From positions 62,001 through 126,000 of the forward strand of contig JAJDEB010000009.1 of NCBI GenBank assembly GCA_029260015.1: a stretch of 64,000 bases of DNA. The letters are read 5' to 3'. Below the pieces are notes generated by a model. It ran no database searches and was not told the origin of the DNA. It saw only the letters and a program-made list of their open reading frames with translations. A program made the translations under genes and the position numbers. Positions 48,261 through 58,300 of this stretch are shown here, piece by piece. Position 1 is the first letter of the stretch. Each line of letters begins with the position of its first letter. The DNA comes from Phycisphaerae bacterium (GTDB taxonomy: Bacteria; Planctomycetota; Phycisphaerae; UBA1845).

Positions 48261-51164
48261 CTATGACTCGACCGGTTCGAACACGTCCGCAAAAAACTCG
48301 ATCTCCTTCTGGCCCCATACAGCCATGTCCTCCAATTCGTCTTCGCGATTTTCGAGTTCGTCGGCTTGTTCTTCCAGTTTGTCGATCTCAAAATCAAGCG
48401 CGTCACCTTGAATATCCTGCGCATCCGCTTGCGCTGCGGCTTGTTCGAGTTGACGCTGAAGACTCGCGATGGCGTACTGCCCAGCGACCAGTCGTTCCCT
48501 TATTTCTGGGTTCGACTTGGCGTCAGATTTATTTGTTCTTTCGCGAAGATTTTCGATCTGCTCACGCGAGCGTTCCATCTTTTCACGCAACTGGTCTGCT
48601 TGCTCACGCATCTGGTCGGCATTTTCTTCCAACGCCTCTCGGTGAGTTTGCAGCGATTGCACTTGACCTCGAAGCTGACGCAGTTGCTTACGAAGTTCAT
48701 CTCGTTCCGCACGGATTAAGCGACTTCGGACGTCAGCTTTATTCCGCTTTGCTTTCTGAAGAACGTTGCCGGCACGGTTGTAATAATCAAGTTCAGCCAG
48801 TTGGCCGCCTTTCAACCATGACTCGGCCTTCCCAAGGGTCTTGCCATACCTCGAACGCCACGTCACCTGTTCACCGTTAATCATCTTGATGAAATCGGTG
48901 ACGGCTTGCTGCTCGGCTGGCGATCCAATGACTTCAATCTGATTGTCACCCGGAGCGACACGAACCGGTACATCGTTGCGGATCATCAATGCCGAGAGCG
49001 CCTCCAATTTCCCCCCGCTGATCTTGACGGACTTGCGCGATTCATCGCCGATCACTTCAACAAAACGACTAAATATTCCATGCTGAGCGGCGGTCCCGTT
49101 GACCGTGATTGAATCTTTTCCCGGCGAAATCACAACCGGAACATCATCGCGGGCCATCAGTGCGGTCAGTGCCTCCAGCTTACCCGCCGACAACGAATAC
49201 GATTTCTTGAACTTCACACCCGGAGTACGCGAAGTCGTGCTATTGAAGAATCGTTGCGGAACTTGCGACTGAATTCCAGGAGGGGTTGGCGGTTTCGGAA
49301 ATGTTGGTTGCTTCGGCCCATTGGCCGACTGCTGTGTTACAATTCCGCGGCCACTAGAACTCGACCGCGATTCCATCAAGTCCATCAGCCGGGCCATCTG
49401 TTGTTCAAGACGACCAAGGCGATGTTCCAGATCTTGATTTTGATCGGAAGAAGCGTGACCGTGACCTGCAGCGTGCCCATGAACATGGGGAGCGTCGGCA
49501 CTGACGCTTTGCGCGGCGACGACTGCCCCCATCTCCTGTGCTTGTGACGGCGCCGCTCCAACCGTAATCACGCCGTCATCCGATGCAACCACCGCATACG
49601 CGCCGTCGCCTTCAGGCGGTTCTGCCGCGCCCGACTGTGCAGGTATCGCCAACCATCCGGCACAAACAACCGCCATCGCAAAGGCCAAGTCCGTGACCGA
49701 CATTCCCGGAGCATCTTTTCGCGTCATGATCATCGTCAATCTCCTGGCAAAGTTTTTTGATTTTCGTGCACCAGCCCCCATACCCAGCGCGGGAGCGGCA
49801 TAAACATCGGAAGAAATAAACTGCCGAGCGGCGAGCAGCGCTTCGGCGTATGCGCGGCGACTCTTGGGATTCAACCACGTCACCCACGCGTCGCAACAGT
49901 TCTCGGATTCTGCGCCGATGCGCGATCGCACCCACCACGCAATCGGATGCCACCAATAAACGCAGCCAACCACAAGGTCGATCCAACGAACCCAATGATC
50001 GCGTCGTCGCAAATGCGCGAGTTCGTGCGTCACAACTGCCACCCGCCCTTCAGCATCCAATTCGTTCCAGAGATACGCCGGCAGTACCAAACGCTGCCGC
50101 CAACCGCACCAGATCATCGGTGAGATCCGACGATTGACGATCACGCATTCGGGAACCCGCTTGAGTTTGAACGTGTGAGCGATGCGAAAGACCAGACGGC
50201 GCACATCTGGCGGCGCGATGACCGCGTGTTTGAGCTGACGGGCCAATCGCATTGCATTGAACCAGTGGATCAGCGCAAATGACAATGCGCCGAAAAACCA
50301 AAGCGAACCGGGGATCGGTGAAATTCGACCGAGCGCATCACGTGCAGCGGTGAACTGATCGATCCAATTACGCCAAGTGGCCAGCAACGTCGGTAGGTGA
50401 CGTCGCCAAAATGAATCAGACGATGAATCAGACCGTGAATCAGACGATGTTGATTCTATTGAATGATTTGAGAGTCCGGCGACTTGAGTCTGATCGACTC
50501 CCTTAACCAACTCGGCTAACTCTGCGCTTGCGCCACTTCCACTCGTTTGGCATTCTTGCGTTTCGCACGCCTTGTTCGCTGCCTGCGTCTCATTTCTGCG
50601 AACATCGGTCAGTATCGAATCTGTCAGTATCGAACCTGACTGTGACGCCAAGGCGTTCGACCGACTCGTTCCCTCAAGGTCGCACGATAATTGATTACCC
50701 AGCAGATTTTCCAGATTCGGCGGTTGTTCCGATGCCTCATTGCGAGAATGATTGCGAAACTGATTGTGAGACTGAACGAACCCACCTGTCGATTCAGCCG
50801 CCTGCCCTATCGATGGTTCAACGGGATTATCACGAAGGTCCATCGAGTCGGCTGCAAGTGATCTGAGATCAAGTAACTCAAGTTCAATTGGACCATCATC
50901 AGGCATCCGCATTGATTCGTCCTGCGTGTTGCTGTCAGCCGGAATCGCCGCAACATCACCAAGTTCGGATCGAGCGCCCGTGACCGATGGCAAGAACGGC
51001 GCAACGACAAGCGCCAACAAAGTGATCAGCCACAACCCATGCCGCGCACCCGGGCGATACTTCAAACAGCGACAGATGCCAGCGGTCAACAAAGCAAGCG
51101 GAACCACGGCAATCGCGCCGCGCCACATTCCATCCAAAATGATTTCAACCCAAGGCATGATCAT
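48261..51164 (-). CDS. BlaR1-like M56 membrane metalloprotease with duplicated domain and coiled coil
   Basis: 967 residues; the start may be 51164 or the ATG two codons later, which has better GGAA spacing. Membrane helices at the start (GAIAVVPLALLTAGI; LITLLALVVAPFLPS) and near residue 290 surround a long polar loop. The M56 zinc site is VAVVTHELAHLRRRDHW (near residue 378), followed by CVYWWHPIAWWV and ESENCCDAWVT, as in BlaR1/MecR1. No penicillin-binding sensor domain is present. Instead there is a linker, two copies of a roughly 50-residue unit (KLEALTALMARDDVPVVI and KLEALSALMIRNDVPVRV, about residues 651-765) that recall secretin/STN-type small domains, and a long coiled coil (about 800-955). 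It is paired with BlaI at 51318 and would cleave that repressor on sensing an envelope signal. Confidence 0.83.
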   Translation of the reverse strand: MIMPWVEIILDGMWRGAIAVVPLALLTAGICRCLKYRPGARHGLWLITLLALVVAPFLPSVTGARSELGDVAAIPADSNTQDESMRMPDDGPIELELLDLRSLAADSMDLRDNPVEPSIGQAAESTGGFVQSHNQFRNHSRNEASEQPPNLENLLGNQLSCDLEGTSRSNALASQSGSILTDSILTDVRRNETQAANKACETQECQTSGSGASAELAELVKGVDQTQVAGLSNHSIESTSSDSRSDSSSDSFWRRHLPTLLATWRNWIDQFTAARDALGRISPIPGSLWFFGALSFALIHWFNAMRLARQLKHAVIAPPDVRRLVFRIAHTFKLKRVPECVIVNRRISPMIWCGWRQRLVLPAYLWNELDAEGRVAVVTHELAHLRRRDHWVRWIDLVVGCVYWWHPIAWWVRSRIGAESENCCDAWVTWLNPKSRRAYAEALLAARQFISSDVYAAPALGMGAGARKSKNFARRLTMIMTRKDAPGMSVTDLAFAMAVVCAGWLAIPAQSGAAEPPEGDGAYAVVASDDGVITVGAAPSQAQEMGAVVAAQSVSADAPHVHGHAAGHGHASSDQNQDLEHRLGRLEQQMARLMDLMESRSSSSGRGIVTQQSANGPKQPTFPKPPTPPGIQSQVPQRFFNSTTSRTPGVKFKKSYSLSAGKLEALTALMARDDVPVVISPGKDSITVNGTAAQHGIFSRFVEVIGDESRKSVKISGGKLEALSALMIRNDVPVRVAPGDNQIEVIGSPAEQQAVTDFIKMINGEQVTWRSRYGKTLGKAESWLKGGQLAELDYYNRAGNVLQKAKRNKADVRSRLIRAERDELRKQLRQLRGQVQSLQTHREALEENADQMREQADQLREKMERSREQIENLRERTNKSDAKSNPEIRERLVAGQYAIASLQRQLEQAAAQADAQDIQGDALDFEIDKLEEQADELENREDELEDMAVWGQKEIEFFADVFEPVES

Positions 51165-51201
51165 TTCCGTTTGCCAAGCGATACGCTATTGCAACGCCAA
51201 T

Positions 51202-51279
51202 GTAGGGTGGGCCATGCCCACCACCGTTTGAACGCAATAACCAATTCAATCACCAATTGGTGGGCACGGCCCACCCTAC
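51202..51279. repeat. REP-like inverted pair (BIME-like element)
   Basis: Two 22-bp arms (51202-51223 and 51258-51279) match at 21 of 22 positions in inverted orientation, with a 34-base loop. Each arm is GTAG followed by the mini-hairpin GGTGGGC-CAT/CGT-GCCCACC, the structure of REP sequences mobilised by Y1 (TnpA-REP/RAYT) enzymes. It sits between blaI and the blaR1-like gene. No RAYT gene is in the window. Confidence 0.75.
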
Positions 51280-51317
51280 GAACGACATCTTACAGAAACC
51301 GTTATCGCTGCCGGCGA

Positions 51318-51698
51318 CTACTCGTCCAACTCGTCGATCAGTTTCTGCAACTCAGCCAACTCCTCGCGATTGAGCTTTTGGGTCTTCACTAGGTGCAAGG
51401 CCATCGCCCCGACAGCCCCGTCATACAACTGACCGACCATCGTCTTGAGACGAGCACGCTGCACCCGCTCGCGCGTCAGCTTGGCCCGAAACACATGGGC
51501 CAGATCGGTCTTGTCGCACTTGACGTAACCCTTCTGCTCCAAACGATTGAGCAGCGTTTGAACTGTCGTGTAGGCAACCTTCCGACGTCGGGCAGGCAAG
51601 TGCGACATTACTTCGCGCACCGTACCGGGCCCACCATCCCAAAGGGCGCGCAGCACATCCAATTCGGCGGCACCCAACTCGTATTCGTTTTCAGCCAT
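51318..51698 (-). CDS. blaI: BlaI/MecI/CopY-family repressor
   Basis: 126 residues, standard. The N-terminal winged helix shows GAAELDVLRALWDGGPGTVREV and RKVAYTTVQTLLNRLEQKGYV; the C-terminal dimerisation helices end in ELAELQKLIDELDE. GGAGAAG lies 8-9 bases before the ATG. Repressors of this family are cleaved by the partner BlaR1-type protease, encoded 150 bases downstream. The regulated genes are probably itself, the protease and possibly the TPR-ExbB-ExbD operon beyond. The symbol is by family; there is no sign of a beta-lactamase. Confidence 0.92.
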   Translation of the reverse strand: MAENEYELGAAELDVLRALWDGGPGTVREVMSHLPARRRKVAYTTVQTLLNRLEQKGYVKCDKTDLAHVFRAKLTRERVQRARLKTMVGQLYDGAVGAMALHLVKTQKLNREELAELQKLIDELDE

Positions 51699-51811
51699 TT
51701 AAGTGTTCTTCTCCAAAATACACCGGCCCGTACGCAAGCGTACCGCAACAAACGCACAAACCGCAACGCCAGGGGCTAAACCGCAGGCACCAAGCCCATC
51801 AGCAAAACCTC

Positions 51812-51826
51812 CTACAGGCGTCGTAG
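51812..51826. promoter_or_regulatory. Possible BlaI operator
   Basis: CTACAGGCGTCGTAG is an inverted repeat of CTAC/GTAG with 7 bases between, close to the TAC-N-GTA spacing of BlaI/MecI sites, about 114 bases upstream of the blaI start. A half-site, CTACTACAG, follows at 51832. The remaining gap to 51961 holds nothing else recognised. Confidence 0.4.
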
Positions 51827-51961
51827 ACATCCTACTACAGTCGTCGGAGGATTACAACCGAAATCTTAAATGAAAGTGTGTGGACTTGTGGAATCGAACA
51901 TGGCAGGATTCTGACAGCAACGAGCCCTGAAGTTCCGTTCTTGGGAATCGGTAATTGACGA

Positions 51962-52444
51962 ATGGTCAAGTTGTTTTGGGTAAATGTAAATGATGTACGG
52001 CTTGCGATTATGGCGCGGCCAAGGGGTGGAGATTGGCTGGAAGACGAGATCGATTCCCTTCGCACGCAGTCAGTTGACACCTTGGTATCACTGCTCACCG
52101 ATGATGAGGTCGAAGAATTGGATCTTGTCGGAGAAGCGCAAGCGTGCGATGTTGGAAGTGTCGAATACGTCCGTTTCCCAATTGAGGATCGATCCGTACC
52201 AACCGACTCGACGGAATTTCGCAATCTGCTGGATGAACTTGAGGCTCGGTTGCGCCACAAGAAAGCAATCGCAATTCACTGCAGAATGGGAATTGGCCGC
52301 TCGTCGCTTGTGGCGGCGTGTCTACTTCGTCGATTGGGATTGAGTTGCGCAGAGTCCTTTCAACAAATCGAAGATGCGCGCGGCTGCCCAATCCCAGACA
52401 CGAAGGCGCAGTCTGACTGGGTGGAACAACTGTCGCTGTTTTAG
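51962..52444 (+). CDS. Protein-tyrosine phosphatase, dual-specificity type
   Basis: 160 residues. The active-site P-loop is AIHCRMGIGRSSLVAACLL, matching HCx5RS with the nucleophile Cys and the phosphate-binding Arg. The general acid is probably an Asp in DRSVPTDSTEF or the preceding FPIED. The N-terminal part LAIMARPRGGDWLEDEID and LVSLLTDDEVEELDL is typical of cyclin-dependent-kinase-inhibitor-3-like bacterial phosphatases. There is no signal peptide or membrane segment. It is a lone plus-strand gene between minus-strand blocks and has only a weak ribosome binding site. Given the large Ser/Thr kinase nearby, a role in reversing protein phosphorylation is possible but not shown. Confidence 0.85.
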   Translation: MVKLFWVNVNDVRLAIMARPRGGDWLEDEIDSLRTQSVDTLVSLLTDDEVEELDLVGEAQACDVGSVEYVRFPIEDRSVPTDSTEFRNLLDELEARLRHKKAIAIHCRMGIGRSSLVAACLLRRLGLSCAESFQQIEDARGCPIPDTKAQSDWVEQLSLF

Positions 52445-52504
52445 TTCAACCTGCTCAGCGGCGAAACTCATGACTTCGACGAAACATCATATCACAATGA
52501 ACGA

Positions 52505-55378
52505 CTACGGCTGCACAATCGCGATTCCCAGTGCCGCGTTACTGCCACTTTGGGTTTCAAAGTCAAGGCGCGGGTTTGGTTCCATTAGCGGTGTCGGGTT
52601 GCCGCCGGAGTCGATGCTGAAAATGCCGTCGTTGGGTGACCCTTGAAGCACTCCGAAGATCGTTCCCGTTGCGTCGTTTGTACTCAAGCCACCGTAGAAC
52701 GCGAAATCGTCTAGCGCGCCGCCGGGCACTTCAAAGTGCGTGGTATATCGAACGCCCGTCAACAGGCCTGTTTCCGGATCGATCTCCTGAACCTCCGACG
52801 AGAAAACGCCTGCCGCTTGTCCATGTCCCCACAGCTTTCCAGTCGCATTGTCATAGGTCAAACCGTAAAGCGAACTGCCATTGTTGGCGAATTGGTGCAG
52901 CAGGTTTCCTGAAAGGTCTGATTCGATCAGGCCCGAATTGAAGCTTTGCGACCAAAAGCTGCCATTGCCATTGTCACCTGTCGGATCGTACGCTAGGGCG
53001 CGCCATGTCACGCTTGTGCCCGGGGTTGGTCCGGCGATGAAAAGAGTTCCATCGCTACCGTCAGCATTGTGACGGGCAACACCGCCGCCCCATCCGAAGT
53101 AGACGTATGTCCCGTCGCTGGCACCATCGCGGTAACCAAACCCATCCGTCGCAGCCCCCGCAATCTGCGGATACGACCGTAACAATTCACCGCTTGCGTC
53201 CAAAACAAACACTTCGTTGGCGCGTTCTTCCGGCGCCGGCACGACGACCCGCGCGCTGACGTGAATCACTGGATCGCAAATCGCACCACTCTGCATCATG
53301 TTCACGAACGCAACAACGTCCTTGCCATTGAGGCGATGGTCAGCATTGGCATCACTTCGACAATACTCAAGCGTTTGGCAATCCGGATTTGCCGCCAGCA
53401 GCGCATCGACGATGAATGAAATGTCGCCCGCGTCGATCGACTTGTTTAAGTCTGGGTCGCCCGGACAACACAGCGGTAACACGTCGCACTCATCGGGATT
53501 CATGTTCCCGTCACAGTCGGTTGTGATTCCGACGATCGGATCAATGTCGCAACTATCCGGAACCGTGTTCTCATTGCAATCGGGAGCGCCGCCAGCCAGC
53601 GCACAGAAGTCCGTCTCGCCGTCACCGTCGCAGTCGGCAGGGCTCACGCACGTCGTACCTTCGCCAAGGAACATGCCCCCTTGCGAATAGCAGCCTTGCT
53701 CCGGTGATTCGACGCAACCATTAACACCCAGACAGCAAGCACCGATCGGCCCACAGGTCGCTTCACCGTTGAAACAATCCGCCCCTTCGAGGAACGACCC
53801 GCCAACAGACGTACACGCCCCCTCACTGGTCACGTTGCACTCCCCGTCCAACGTACAGCAGGCACCGAAACCGGCTTCGATGGGCACGATCTCAAGCTGT
53901 CCACCGCCCGTATCACCGTCGTATCCGCCGATGCGAATCAGGAATTCTTCGCCCGGTGACGAATTGACATTCATTACGGATGCCCCACCAGGCACACCGC
54001 AACCGTCGTTGTCGCAGTACTCAGCCAACGACGTGTTCTTGAGGTCGTCACAAATGGTGAATTCATCGGTTTGATAGACCTGAAGCGTCGAGTCAAACCC
54101 GTCGTTGTTGCAGATCGAGAATGCGATCGTTCCATTGGAGTTGGCCAGCGTCGATGTGTAGCGCAACCAAATGTCGGCTGTCCCCACCAGCGGATCAAGC
54201 GCACAATCGGCATTGGCTTGCGGTCCATCAGTTGTTGCACTTGTCGTCACAAAGGGCGACACCCCAGTGGTGACCGTGTCGGGTGTCTCGCAGTAGTTAA
54301 AACATTCGACCAGTCCACAAGACCCCGGATGCCAGTAACCGCCAGCGGCTGTACAGTTCACACCGCTGGTAAACGATTGACAGTCGGCAGGCGTGTCATC
54401 TGGAAAACAGCAAGCCCCATTGACCGCTCCGCAGATCGGGAGGGCTGCACAGGTCACGCCCTCGAAGAAAGTTTCTGTTTCGTCGATGCAGGTGCCGGGT
54501 TCAACTTGATCAGCGCAATCGCCTGTCGCGAAATTACAGCATGCGCCGAGATCTTCACACGAGTGCTGATAACTCCACGTTCCACGCAACGTGCCTTCGC
54601 ATTCGCTTTGTGTAGCGCTCTGGCAAGTGCCATTGGGCAGGGCGCATGCATTCTCTGGATCGGCGACGATCGCGCCCGTGATTTGAAAGGGGAAATCGAG
54701 CGGCAGTCCCGAGCCAGCATCGATCGACGACAATGCTTCGCCTGCAAGGTCCATGATGATACCGTTGTCCGAACCATTACGCGGTTCAGTCGGATTACCA
54801 AAAATCGTTTGCGGTTCATCGGTGAAGATCGCAACTTCGACCCAATAGTGACCGGCTGGCAGTACGGGTGCCCAGTGCATGTTAAATTCGACGCTCATGA
54901 TTCGTCGGGCACAACTTGTCGCGGCAGTCGGGCCAGCGCGATGCGCTCCAGCCTCAAACGTAAACTCATGCCGATTGGTCACCAGATCACCGAGAATCGG
55001 CTCGCCTCCGCTCAATGGATTCGTGGTCCAGATGCGCACATTCGCTATGCTCGCTTGCGTGGCAATTGGAGCGTTGAATTGATACATGCGCCAGATCACT
55101 CGCGACATGTCCCAAGCCTGCCCCGGTGGGATTTCAAAGTCATCGGCGACGCGCGCGAATCGTCCGTCGACGTTCAGGCCCAGCGCCGTATTGAGGGCGA
55201 CAGGTGTGCTGCGTCCGGTGTACCCGTTGTCCGGACAGCCGTCGTTTGCGGTGATAAACGCGCCATTGTCATAAATCACTGGGTCGCCACCGCGCGCCTG
55301 AGCGCGAACTTCGCCGGCCAACACGGTAAGAGATGCGACAACTGCGAAACAGTATATACACGGGTTCTTTGAAATCAT
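52505..55378 (-). CDS. Secreted Cys-rich protein with dockerin-like and propeller-like regions
   Basis: 957 residues with a signal peptide (CFAVVASLTVLAGEVRAQA) and GGAAG before the ATG. Residues about 30-250 form an unknown beta-rich domain (DDFEIPPGQAWDMSRVIW). From about 255 several Cys-rich repeats follow the pattern GACCxxxGxCxxxxxxxCxxxGGxF (GACCTLDGECNVTSEGAC; GACCLGVNGCVESPEQGC), a repeat seen in secreted planctomycete proteins. A thrombospondin-3-like stretch (DCDGDGETDFC; DCDGNMNPDECD) precedes a dockerin-like pair (DLNKSIDAGDISF; DANADHRLNGKDVVAF). The last 250 residues resemble an NHL/WD propeller (VFVLDASGELLRSY; ALAYDPTGDNGNGSF). It begins 20 bases after the kinase gene, so it is likely the third gene of the sigma-kinase operon. 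Function unknown; surface localisation is likely. Confidence 0.78.
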   Translation of the reverse strand: MISKNPCIYCFAVVASLTVLAGEVRAQARGGDPVIYDNGAFITANDGCPDNGYTGRSTPVALNTALGLNVDGRFARVADDFEIPPGQAWDMSRVIWRMYQFNAPIATQASIANVRIWTTNPLSGGEPILGDLVTNRHEFTFEAGAHRAGPTAATSCARRIMSVEFNMHWAPVLPAGHYWVEVAIFTDEPQTIFGNPTEPRNGSDNGIIMDLAGEALSSIDAGSGLPLDFPFQITGAIVADPENACALPNGTCQSATQSECEGTLRGTWSYQHSCEDLGACCNFATGDCADQVEPGTCIDETETFFEGVTCAALPICGAVNGACCFPDDTPADCQSFTSGVNCTAAGGYWHPGSCGLVECFNYCETPDTVTTGVSPFVTTSATTDGPQANADCALDPLVGTADIWLRYTSTLANSNGTIAFSICNNDGFDSTLQVYQTDEFTICDDLKNTSLAEYCDNDGCGVPGGASVMNVNSSPGEEFLIRIGGYDGDTGGGQLEIVPIEAGFGACCTLDGECNVTSEGACTSVGGSFLEGADCFNGEATCGPIGACCLGVNGCVESPEQGCYSQGGMFLGEGTTCVSPADCDGDGETDFCALAGGAPDCNENTVPDSCDIDPIVGITTDCDGNMNPDECDVLPLCCPGDPDLNKSIDAGDISFIVDALLAANPDCQTLEYCRSDANADHRLNGKDVVAFVNMMQSGAICDPVIHVSARVVVPAPEERANEVFVLDASGELLRSYPQIAGAATDGFGYRDGASDGTYVYFGWGGGVARHNADGSDGTLFIAGPTPGTSVTWRALAYDPTGDNGNGSFWSQSFNSGLIESDLSGNLLHQFANNGSSLYGLTYDNATGKLWGHGQAAGVFSSEVQEIDPETGLLTGVRYTTHFEVPGGALDDFAFYGGLSTNDATGTIFGVLQGSPNDGIFSIDSGGNPTPLMEPNPRLDFETQSGSNAALGIAIVQP

Positions 55379-55398
55379 GACCGATTGCTTCCGTTTGG

Positions 55399-58300
55399 TT
55401 ACTCAGGTTGAGAGATACCGCTGTCATCAGCGGTTTGGGTCTGGGGTGGGTTTACACCCAGGCTGCGCAGACGAGCCAGCGCAAATTCACTTTCGATGAC
55501 GTCGCCATTTCTGCGAGTAGCGCTCTTGCTTAACAGTCGGATGGCGCTTTCCTGATCACCGTTGATCAGAGCGACGACACCTCCGTAATAGTAGGCTTCG
55601 TTGATTTCGTTGTCGTTGGAAGCGGCACTGATCGTCGTTTCCAAATCTGCCCGACTGGTGGCAAGTGCAAACAAACGCTGCGTCCATTTCGGTTCACCGA
55701 TTGAATCTTGATGATCATTCAAGAATTCAACAGCGCGTGATTCGTCGCCTTCAAGTTTGCAAAGTAAAAATGACCAAAGATCCGCATAGCCACGAACCTT
55801 CGGGTTGACCGATGACGCACGATCAAAATCGGCAAGTGCCAGCCGGTGTTCACCAATAATTTCGTAAACCATGCCTCGCTTCATCAGCGCGAGCGCGTCC
55901 TTGGGACTGAGTTCGATCCAGCGCGTGTAGTCGGCGATCGCCTCCTGGTTACGACCCAATCGAAAAAGCGACTTGGCTCGATACTGAAGGATTCGCACAT
56001 CCGACGGGTTATAGACCAGCGCCTGATCGAGGGCGGTAATGGCCTCGTCGAATGATTCGGCACCGCAATAAACGATGCCTTTCAATAACAACGATATGGC
56101 GTCCTCTGGATTCATCTCCAGACATTTGTTAATGGGCTTGAGAGCCGCTTCATAATCACCCGACAAGATGTACGCGTGGGCGCGGCGCTGGTAACCGGAT
56201 GAATGGTTCGGACGCAACTTGACGGCTCGGTCGGCGTCGGCCATCGCTTTTTCAAACTGTCCGGAAACTAGAAACAACTCGCAGCGTTCCACATAGATGT
56301 CATGAATTCGCGGATCGAGTCGTTCGGCGTGGTTGTAATCGTCCATTGCCTGCGCCGCTTGACCCAAACCGGCTTGAGCTTTGGCGCGGGCAACGTATGC
56401 AAATGCATACTTGGCGTTGATGCCGATCGCCGTATTGGCATCCGATATCGCCTCGTTGAACTCGCCCAGATAGGCTTCGACGACAGCGCGGTCGTACCAC
56501 CAGAGGACGGTTCGTGGATTACGGCGAATCGCTTCCGTCAAGGTTTGCTTGGAGTCGGCATACTGGCGAAGCAAGTATTGCGCCGTCCCCAGGATACCGT
56601 GGGCCAAATCGCCACCTTTGCGAAGCTCGATGGCCGCAAGCGCATCGACTTTCATTTTTTCGAATTCACCGAGTTTTTCGTAACGCAGTGCCCGCAAGAT
56701 CAATGCTTCAGACATGAGCGGGTTTTTCGCCAGCGCCGAGTTCAACAATGCCAGTGCCAACTGCGGGTCTTTTTCTTTGCACGAAAGTAGGCAGAACTCT
56801 TCCGCCTCGCCAGCCCGCCATTCCTGCACTTCTGACAAGTGATGCTCAAAACGTTGCGTAAGTGTGTCTTCTGGATTCGCCCCCAACAGACCCGTCCGAT
56901 CGATACAGCGACACGTCCAGTCATCTGGCATGCAAGGTCGCATGGCGAATGCAGCTAAGAAATGCGACGACCAATCGTGCGGGTCACGCTCGATGATGCC
57001 GCGAATGACGTTCATTGCCTCATTGGGTGAACCGGTCCGAAACAAGACTATCGCCTTGAGTCGATTGAGTTCCAGATGAAACGGATCGATTGAAAGACCA
57101 CGTCGGATATGCTCTGTGACCTGATCGATCTGTTCAGCTTCGAGCGACCCACTCGCTTCACGAAGTTCGAGAGCAAGCTGGCTTGCCCGCGCCTCGCGAT
57201 CGGAATTCGCAGCCTGCCGCTGCGTGGCGCTGTATGCCAGCCACAAACCGGCGGCAGTCAATGTCAAAACCAACGTCATCGTCGAAAGCAACACATAGAG
57301 CTTGCGCCTCCGGACGAAACGCCATGCCCGCTCGGTTACGGTTTGTCTGCGTGCATGAATCGGCAAATCGAGCAGCCAGCGTTTCAGGTCTTCGGCCATC
57401 TTTCCGGCGCTTTCATACCGATTGCGCCGTTCTTTGGCGATGGCTTTCAAACAGATCGTTTCTAGTTCTTTGGGTATCTGCGGTACAACGCGACTGGGCG
57501 GTACTGGATCAACTTCTACGACTTGGCGTAAAAGCTCGCGTTCTTCCGGACATGTATAGACCGGTTTGAGCGTCAGCAGTTCATACAACGTTGCGCCCAG
57601 CGAATAGACGTCACTTTGCGCATCGACCGGCCCCAAGCTTGACTCGACCTGCTCGGGCGACATGTAACGACACGTCCCCACCAGTCCGCGGGTCATAATT
57701 GGCGACTGCGATTCCGAGAACCTTGCCAATCCAAAATCGGAAATCACCAGCCGGCCATCCTCAGCGAGGATCAGGTTCGAAGGTTTGATGTCGCGATGGA
57801 CGATGCCCCGTTCGTGGGCGTACTGCATGGCCTCCGCGACTTCGGCAATCCAGGTCGCCACTTTGCGGAAATACGTCGGGCGGGAAGCAACACCGTCACC
57901 GGTGCTGCGACTGCGCGAACTCGAACTTGAGGAATCGCGACCGACGATGATATCGGTGGTTCCTGCATCGGCAATCTCGTTGAGAACGGTGCGCAGGCTG
58001 CGGCCTTCAATCAACTGCATCACATAATAAAGCGTGCCCTCAACCTCACCGAAGTCATGCACGCCGGCGATATTCGTATGATCCAAACTGGCGGCTAGCT
58101 CGGCCTCACGCCGAAATCGCTGGCGAGCGTCGGGACGAACCGTACCAAGCAATGCTGGAAGCACCTTGACCGCGACCAATCGATCGAGCTTGCGCTGACG
58201 GGCGCGGTACACCACGCCCATCCCACCGCGCCCCAACTCGCCGAGGATTTCAAAGTCGGGGAGCATTTCATTGATGGAATGGAGGGGGGCTTCGATTCGC

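Noticed and set aside
54071..55372. 433-residue plus-strand frame
   Set aside because: Antisense to the secreted Cys-rich protein; its Cys/Arg/Gly-rich content is the shadow of that gene.
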